DNA of 64,000 bases, taken from NCBI GenBank assembly GCA_917880885.1, contig OU862908.1, positions 54,581,819 through 54,645,818 on the forward strand, written 5' to 3'. Source of the DNA: Limnephilus marmoratus (lineage: Eukaryota > Arthropoda > Insecta > Trichoptera > Limnephilidae). The notes under the pieces were generated by a model that saw nothing but the letters and a program-made list of their open reading frames with translations, was not told the origin of the DNA and searched no databases. Each line of letters starts with the position of its first letter. The first letter of the stretch is position 1. The position numbers and the translations under genes were made by a program. This document shows, one piece after another, positions 57,655-64,000 of the stretch.

Positions 57655-58870
57655 AAGTGTATTGGATAAATAAATTAATTGAATATATTTAATAAATTAG
57701 TAATTTTAAATCAATATACAATTACGAAAGTCACTCTCATTTATTCGTTTTTTTTTTTATTTCTTATTTTATTATTTTCATTAAATTGAAAAGCCGCAAC
57801 AAATGAAATTTTCGATTATTGCCAACGTTATAGGAAAAAAAATTCGGAAGTGTTAAATACAAATTCCTTTGTGGAAGTATTCATACACGCGAAAAATTAA
57901 AAGAAATTGTTTTGATGCAGTCGAACAATACTAACTGTATATTCTAAACACAGTAATGAAAATGTGTAAAATATCTGCCTTAGTCACAATTTTTTTTTTA
58001 CAATTTGTTTTATCCGAAACTGCCTAAGAATTACAACTTCAGTTGCACTTGAAAATGGACTGTAAATACTTTGAACGAAACGAGGCGAAATCGTATTTGC
58101 TGGAAGTGGATGATAGATAATATGATTAGGAAAAAACAACTTATGCAAGCAAACAAGGATAACCAATCACTTACCAATGTACCTCAGTGAAGGAGCACAC
58201 AACACCATCAGAACGTATGGAATTACAAATCTATTTTGATCATTTGTGCGCCTACCTATGAATCAAATTTATTGTCCTTCAAAAATGTCTAAGTATCAGT
58301 CGATTACGTTTACTTGAAATAAAAATAAAATAATCTATCCTTACTACTTTAACAATGAAACATTACAATCTATGCCTACATTGCCTACGTAGATCTAGGT
58401 GTTTACTTAGAGAGCACATTAATTTTTGATAGCACATTGAAAATTAATACACTTAAAATTGCTAATATGCCAAACAAATTTATTAAATTTCTTAGCATGA
58501 TATAAATATGTAACTTCTACACCTCTCCCTTCAATATTTTGTCTATGGTTCTTATTTATCCATACTTGTTTGCCTTTTGTTTTTTTTAATATTAAAACTT
58601 TGTTTACGAAACATGTTGATATGTATTGGTGTTTTATCAAAGATATTTGTTTTCATTTAATTAATAATATAAATTATTTTTAAATTACTTAAACTTTTTT
58701 AACGATCAATTACAATTCGTGAGCAAATAATTCTTGATTTTCAAAATTTCTGTTCATGTCTCTACAAATTTTCTTCCCATTTATCCGTTCTCTAAATAAT
58801 TATCGTCACAACAACAGGAACTAGTACAAAACCATGTAATGAACTTAAAGATTTTTTACACGAGTATACC
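57655..58870. other. AT-rich spacer or intron, no gene seen
   Basis: Between two exon-like minus-strand segments; no feature of its own. Confidence 0.4.
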
Positions 58871-58876
58871 AACAAC

Positions 58877-59098
58877 TTAATTCCAATTCTTTCCATTCAA
58901 AGGAAGTGTACTATTTCCTTGCCATTGTTCCTCCGCTTCCGCGAGAAGAGATTGAATACTTTTATCATTGTTTTTTCGCCTTTGATGCTCTGAAAAACTA
59001 GCTTTATTGATCCCTTCGGCATCCAACATTTGAACACAGTTGTCACTTGCCACATGAGAATGGGTCATATAGGGACTAGGACTCGTGTTCAATAGCTA
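58877..59098 (-). CDS. weak candidate coding exon, unknown gene
   Basis: Minus-strand frame open from just after CCTCTAG (about 59098) to a stop at 58877. It starts at a TTG near 59092, so the true 5' end may be an acceptor. The translation, with SPSPYMTHSHVASDNCVQML and KSIQSLLAEAEEQWQGNS, is balanced in composition. No good donor is visible before the stop, so a terminal exon is possible. It lies upstream, on the same strand, of the 57.5 kb candidate, but nothing links them. Confidence 0.3.
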
Positions 59099-59207
59099 GA
59101 GGACATCTACTTATTCTCTTTCCATCAACAAAGGGTCACCAAGACCCGGGTTTACTCGCCCCTTTTGTCAATTGGACACTACACACAGAATACCCAAATA
59201 TTACATC

Positions 59208-59275
59208 TGGCCCTGAGAGTAATGATTTCTCTCAGACCCTCCTGTGCGGAGATAACACGAAAAAATATTTTTTTA
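59208..59275 (+). mobile_element. SINE-B 3' tail fragment
   Basis: CTGGCCCTGAGAGTAATGAT then TTCTCTCAGACCCTCCTGTG, followed by GCGGAG and an A-rich tail. It retains the inner hairpin. Confidence 0.65.
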
Positions 59276-59279
59276 ATTC

Positions 59280-60135
59280 TGTGGAAGTCATCAGTTGAAA
59301 ACAAATGTACTTTTAATAAAAGCATGTTGATTATAATTGGTAAAATAATTATTATTTAGCCTTGCCATTGTAAATGATTTTACGACCGTCGTACTTGGAA
59401 CAAGATCTTTACAATGACTCCGGGGAGTCCGCCAAACCCATGACAAGAAGTTACACCGTTATTATAATGTACACGGAACATTGTGTAATTATCGACATTG
59501 CGCTGCCGCGAGTTTCAGCCGAACTTCAAAACTTTACCTAGTTATTTCAGTTGATTTTGAAACTGCTCCCTTGAGACGCCTTAGTTTCGTGTGAGCATAA
59601 TGCACTATGAGATTTGCTCATAATTTATCCATATTCGAAGTTATGAAGCCAGCTTAGTCCGGCGTATTAATTTGTATAAGTGTCCTTCGTTTTCTTTTTA
59701 ATCAATTAATTGGTTTTTCGATGTCTTCGGGTGATGCCTGGAATGCATTGTGAACCCTATTTTGCTTTATAGTTAGCCTGTCAACAGTAAATTTCTTGTT
59801 TTTGATAATGTTAAATTCAAAACAATGTTTTAAGTGAACAGATCAAGGACCAGTGAATTATCTAATCTAACTATTCTAATGTAACTAATCTGTCTGTTTA
59901 ATCTAACTTTGTCTGTTTGAATTGAATAAAATCGCTGGTAATTTGTCCTCTTTATACTATTAACATATTACTCAATGCTTATATATCTAATGTTAGATCC
60001 TTTGTAATTATTATTTTTTTCTATTTATTTTATTTTCACTTAATTTGATAAATATGAATTCATTGCATAAGTCATACGGCAGAAGGCCCCCCAATTGCAG
60101 AAATTCATAACGTACCTATGTGATTTGGGATACAT
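59280..60135. other. spacer, no gene seen
   Basis: No supported feature. Confidence 0.4.
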
Positions 60136-60139
60136 TCAC

Positions 60140-60513
60140 AATGGCTTCCGTGATCGAGGGGCAAGGCTCTTGACTAGCAATCCGGAGATAGCGGGTTCAA
60201 ATCCCGGCGCGCGCAATAACATTTTATTGATTAATTTGTGTTATTTCACAATTTATTGGTTAAAAATAATATATGGCATATTTGCGACATGTTCCTGAGT
60301 GGAAGATACTTGTCTATCGATCAGTATTGCCTTGGTATATGACCACCATTCAGAATTGAAACGTTGCTTGAAATGGCTTTAGCCGTGTTTGGTGACCAAA
60401 TATGAATAGCCAGATACTCCCCCCACCTTCCTTTTCCCTATCTTCTTCCCCTTCCCATTACTTTCAGCCTCACAACATACCTCGATTGTGGACGCCATAG
60501 TAGTCTCACGGGT
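60140..60513 (+). mobile_element. SINE-A copy, plus orientation
   Basis: tRNA-like head with GTGATCGAGGGGCAAGGC (box A-like) and GGTTCAAATCCC (box B), body as in 45090-45503 (GTTGCTTGAAATGGCTTTAG), ending near GACGCCATAGTAGTCTCAC without the final part or a clear tail. ORFs 60095-60298 (plus) and 60379-60609 (minus) are by-products. Confidence 0.8.
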
Positions 60514-60519
60514 GATTTT

Positions 60520-61845
60520 TTTCACTAGTAACATAGACGCGCTGTAAGAGTAGTAAAATATTGTAATACGATTTGGTCTTATTTTTATCTTTTTTTTGTG
60601 GAAATTCACCGCACAAACGCACTTTAGGGAAAACCATTACCGATTTTGAACATCATGCTTAATCGTCCAAATGCAATATTCACATCGCAACCGACTGTTT
60701 CATAAATAATGCTGTTCATGTTGCATTACCCAGTGACGTGAAGTTCATATTGGCACACAAGCACTGCCTACCCAATCTTACTCACATAAAAATAAAAATA
60801 TTTTAATTTTTTGCAAGAAACCAATAAATATATATTTTTTTAAATACGCGTAAAGTGAATTTAAAAAAAGCACAAACAACAAACATATTTTTCCGGCGAC
60901 CGGAAAACTCAGAAGCACCTAAGAAAGGTAATTAAGAAAGGTCATAAAAAATATAAAAAAATTGGTTAAAGAGGTTAAGTTAGGTTAGGCTTACCGGGTA
61001 TTTTAAAATTATTTTTTCATAGCTTTTAATGACCTTTCTGAGGTGTTTTTGAGTTGGCTTCATTCTGAGTTGGCATGGAACCATTTTACCATGGCATGTG
61101 ATGCAAAACGGTCACAATATAATTTTAAAAATTGCGTTTATTTTAACCACTGCTGCAGAATTTTCAATGCAAGATAAAATACAAATTAATTGTGTCCAGT
61201 ACAATTATAGTTCAAATTAGTTAAACATATTTTTTCGAACGTGTCCGGAAAGTATATGACGATAATTGGAACATCAGCATTTGAATTAACGTGATTTTAC
61301 AATGCCGTACCGTCGAAACATTTTATACGTTTTTTCAATTAACTTTATCATTTTAAAAAAATAAATAAATAGTATCAATTATCTATTTTTTCTTCTTCTT
61401 TTTACCCTTCATCTATGTACAACTCAGTAAACGCCACTGGTAATGCATATGCCATATCACACGACCATTGTTTGATTAATTCAAACTTCTGGAAAGCATG
61501 AATAATAATATTGTATGTATTCAGAGTGCATCGGGAATAACGGAGCATTCATATTGTAACTTTGGACATAGATTAATGATGCGTATTCATCTTAATATGT
61601 TACAAGTCCCACATAGTATTATTATATTATTATGTCGTATATGTTAAACATGTCAGCTAAGATATGAGGAAACTACAAAGAACTTCAATGCTAAGGAAAA
61701 CCCTTAATTTATTGTTGTAATTATCTCGTTTGTTTTTTTTTAATTACCAGGAATAAATATCTACACATCGATCGTCCAGTTGATTAGTCAGATATAGGGA
61801 AATTTTTACGTTTTTACCAGTGGTTACAACTTTTCTGCACGTCGC
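60520..61845. other. AT-rich spacer, no gene seen
   Basis: No supported feature; a short GTTAAGTTAGGTTAGGC (about 60975) is a weak telomere-like match only. Confidence 0.45.
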
Positions 61846-61847
61846 GG

Positions 61848-62000
61848 ATTATTTATTATTTATTTATTTATTTGTTTGTTTGTTTTTGTTATAAAGAATA
61901 CATCAGTACAAAGAAGCTTTGACTGTCCAACTAGGAAGGCCTCCCGTTGCAGGACAGTCAAATGACAGAAACATTTTGATAGGCGTAAATTTAATTTAGA
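61848..62000 (-). mobile_element. LINE 3'-UTR scrap with tail
   Basis: Minus strand: a hairpin (61921-61959) followed by about 40 nt and an (AAAC)n(AAAT)n tail (plus-strand TTTG/TTTA repeats 61855-61885). The tail type and hairpin layout match the CR1/L2-like copies. No coding part remains. Confidence 0.6.
61921..61959 (-). ncRNA. LINE 3'-UTR stem-loop
   Basis: Arms GACTGTCC and GGACAGTC (8 bp, perfect) around a loop containing CGGGAGG-CCTT-CCTAGTT, the same loop pattern as the other three copies with an unrelated stem sequence. Confidence 0.6.
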
Positions 62001-62366
62001 AATGACCGATTTGGGACACAAATCAAAAAATCATCGCCAAAAAACTTAATCTTACTTACTAGGCAAATATATTTAATTATTTATAATGTATGCACAATTT
62101 AATTATTAACTAATTTATTTATTATTAACTATTTATAATTATGCACAAGTGTTCTTTAAGTACATGCTTGTTTTTCAATATAAAAAGGAGAAAGAAATGT
62201 AAAATTATAAGATTACTTGTAAATAAACCAAAAGAAATATAATACATATTATACAAAGTTTATGAAAGCAGTGAAGAAGAAACAAACAGAAAAACCCTGT
62301 ATTCAGTGACCTTATTAAAATATGTACTGCTAAATTGTTTAATTAGTACAGCTTTAGGGTAAAGTT

Positions 62367-64000
62367 CGGTGTTTGGGCGAAATTCCTAAAAAATAAAACT
62401 AGTTATTTTTATACTAATTTGGGGTCGGGGAATCCGAATCTGAAAGAATTAGGCGGCGGCAAGCAATATTAACTGAATTACACGACTTTAAAAAATTTTA
62501 TACACATACAGGAAAATAGCCATTTTGGAAGCATTTTGATTCCTAGAAAATCAAACTAGTTATTTTTATACTAACTATGGGTCGGGGAATCCGAATCTGA
62601 AAGAATTAGGCGGCGGCAAGCAATATTAACTGAATTACACGACTTTAAAATTTTCTATACACACACACATGAAAATATTCATTTCGGAAGCATTTTGACA
62701 CACGTAGTACGAAGATCATAGAAAAACAAGATAACATAGATGTTTTTACCACACAAAATTAAGTGTTGCCATTAAGCAGTAATATCAATAACGTAAAATA
62801 ACATGTTCATATTTTAAGTACTTATTTTTTATAAATTTTACTCACTTTTGTATCACAAACCATGTAACATAAACCCAGCGTAGCTGCTAAACTACTTGAA
62901 AACAGGGATGTTTTTTTGCCGTGACGCGAGCAGGCGGTATAAAGGGGCACAAACCATGTTACACAAACCTAGCGTAGCCGTTAAACTACTTGAAAACAGG
63001 GATGTTTTTTTGCCGTGACGCGAGCAGGCGGTATAAAGGGGCACAAACCATGTTACACAAACCTAGCGTAGCCGCTAAACTACTCGAAAACAGGGATGTT
63101 TTTTTGCCGTGACGCGAGCAGGCGGTATAAAGGGGCACAAACCATGTTACACAAACCTAGCGTAGCCGTTAAACTACTTGAAAACAGGGATGTTTTTTTT
63201 GCCGTGACGCGAGCAGGCGGTATAAAGGGGCACAAACCATGTTACACAAACCTAGCGTAGCCGCTAAACTACTCGAAAACAGGGATGTTTTTTTGCCGTG
63301 ATGCGAGCAGGCGGTATAAAGGGGCACAAACCATGTTACACAAACCTAGCGTAGCCGCTAAACTACTCGAAAACAGGGATGTTTTTTTGCCGTGACGCGA
63401 GCAGGCGGTATAAAGGGGCACAAACCATGTTACACAAACCTAGCGTAGCTGCTTAACTACTTGAAAACAGGGATGTTTTTTTGCCGTGACGCGAGCAGGC
63501 GGTATAAAGGGGCACAAATCGATTTATAAGGTATGTTTTTCTGCTGTTTTTTCTGCTGTTATCTATTTTCATATTGATATAAGGATAAATATTTTTGAGA
63601 GCTGGTAACACTGCCGGCACATGTTTTTGTACAATTCTTGTTTTTCTATGATCTTCGTACTACGTGTGTCAAAATGCTTCCGAAATGAATATTTTCATGT
63701 GTGTGTGTATAGAAAATTTTAAAGTCGTGTAATTCAGTTAATATTGCTTGCCGCCGCCTAATTCTTTCAGATTCGGATTCCCCGGCCCATAGTTAGTATA
63801 AAAATAACTAGTTTGATTTTCTAGGAATCAAAATGCTTCCAAAATGGCTATTTTCCTGTATGTGTATAAAAATTTTTAAAGTCGTGTAATTCCGTTAATA
63901 TTGCTTGCCGCCGCCTAATTCTTTCAGATTCGGATTTCCCGACCCCAAATTAGTATAAAAATAACTAGTTTTATTTTTTAGAAATTTCGCCCAAACACCG
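62367..64000. mobile_element. long inverted-repeat element with 94 bp array (cut by window end)
   Basis: The left arm 62367-62730 and right arm 63637-64000 are 364 bp inverted copies. Each arm has an internal direct repeat at 157 bp spacing (ACTAGTTATTTTTATACTA at 62398 and 62555). The centre holds seven 94 bp units. The visible outer end is CGGTGTTTGGGCGAAAT, but the window stops inside the right terminus, so the true ends and any target duplication cannot be seen. There is no ORF of any size. It is a foldback-type or MITE-like non-autonomous element. Confidence 0.88.
62854..63512. repeat. seven-copy 94 bp tandem array
   Basis: Units start CACAAACCATG at 62854, 62948, 63042, 63136, 63231, 63325 and 63419; all steps are 94 bp except one of 95 (an extra T). 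A remnant begins at 63513. Each unit contains GCCGTGACGCGAGCAGGCGG followed by TATAAAGGGGCA. Confidence 0.97.

Overview
This is an AT-rich stretch of arthropod, most likely insect, nuclear DNA. The evidence is non-LTR retrotransposons of insect type, tRNA-headed SINEs, Helitron ends (TC...CTAGT), foldback elements carrying the insect telomere motif (TTAGG)n, long AT-rich spacers and intron-like splice signals. There are no operons, no rRNA genes, no convincing stand-alone tRNA genes and no CRISPR array. I could not identify any complete host gene. The species cannot be fixed from this window.

Layout. 1.7-6.2 kb: a nearly full-length two-ORF LINE (minus strand) with an ORF1 frameshift, an ORF2 frameshift and a damaged endonuclease motif; beside it (6.35-6.73 kb) lies a 3' scrap of a second LINE family. 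8.3-8.6 kb: SINE-like copy (called SINE-B here). 9.4-9.7 kb: an eroded minus-strand coding segment. 10.1-11.27 kb: a tandem array with exact alternating 54 and 114 bp steps. 14.6-15 kb: an unidentified basic ORF. 16.2-17.4 kb: 5'-truncated LINE with poly(A). 20.3-22.4 and 28.2-29.9 kb: two copies of one composite element, each split by a different insertion at the same site. 24.2-26.1 kb: a broken LINE whose RT active site reads FAND. 31.2-32.2 kb: LINE 3' end. 32.6 and 34.25-34.75 kb: GGGAGGG-rich Helitron copies. 36-45.5 kb: tRNA-derived SINEs (SINE-A), SINE-B copies and minisatellites. 46.05-49.5 kb: two foldback elements with 8-9 bp target duplications. 52.7-55.3 kb: a 5'-truncated LINE with a 12 bp target duplication. 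55.6-57.3 kb: LINE and SINE debris. 60.1 kb: SINE-A. 61.9 kb: a LINE 3'-UTR scrap. 62.37 kb to the window end: a large inverted-repeat element whose arms flank seven copies of a 94 bp unit.

Possible host coding sequence is limited to a few short exon-like segments with splice-site-like flanks (27.8, 51.7, 57.5 and 58.9 kb, all minus strand) and one plus-strand ORF at 38.65 kb. None was recognised and they may belong to long introns, pseudogenes or spurious ORFs.

How the parts work together: the window is essentially a mobile-element graveyard. The LINEs would supply the machinery for the SINEs. The best candidates for something undescribed are the foldback elements with internal telomere-like repeats, the 94 bp-array element at the right edge, and a stem-loop in the 3' UTR of four LINE copies whose stem sequence changes while pairing is kept.
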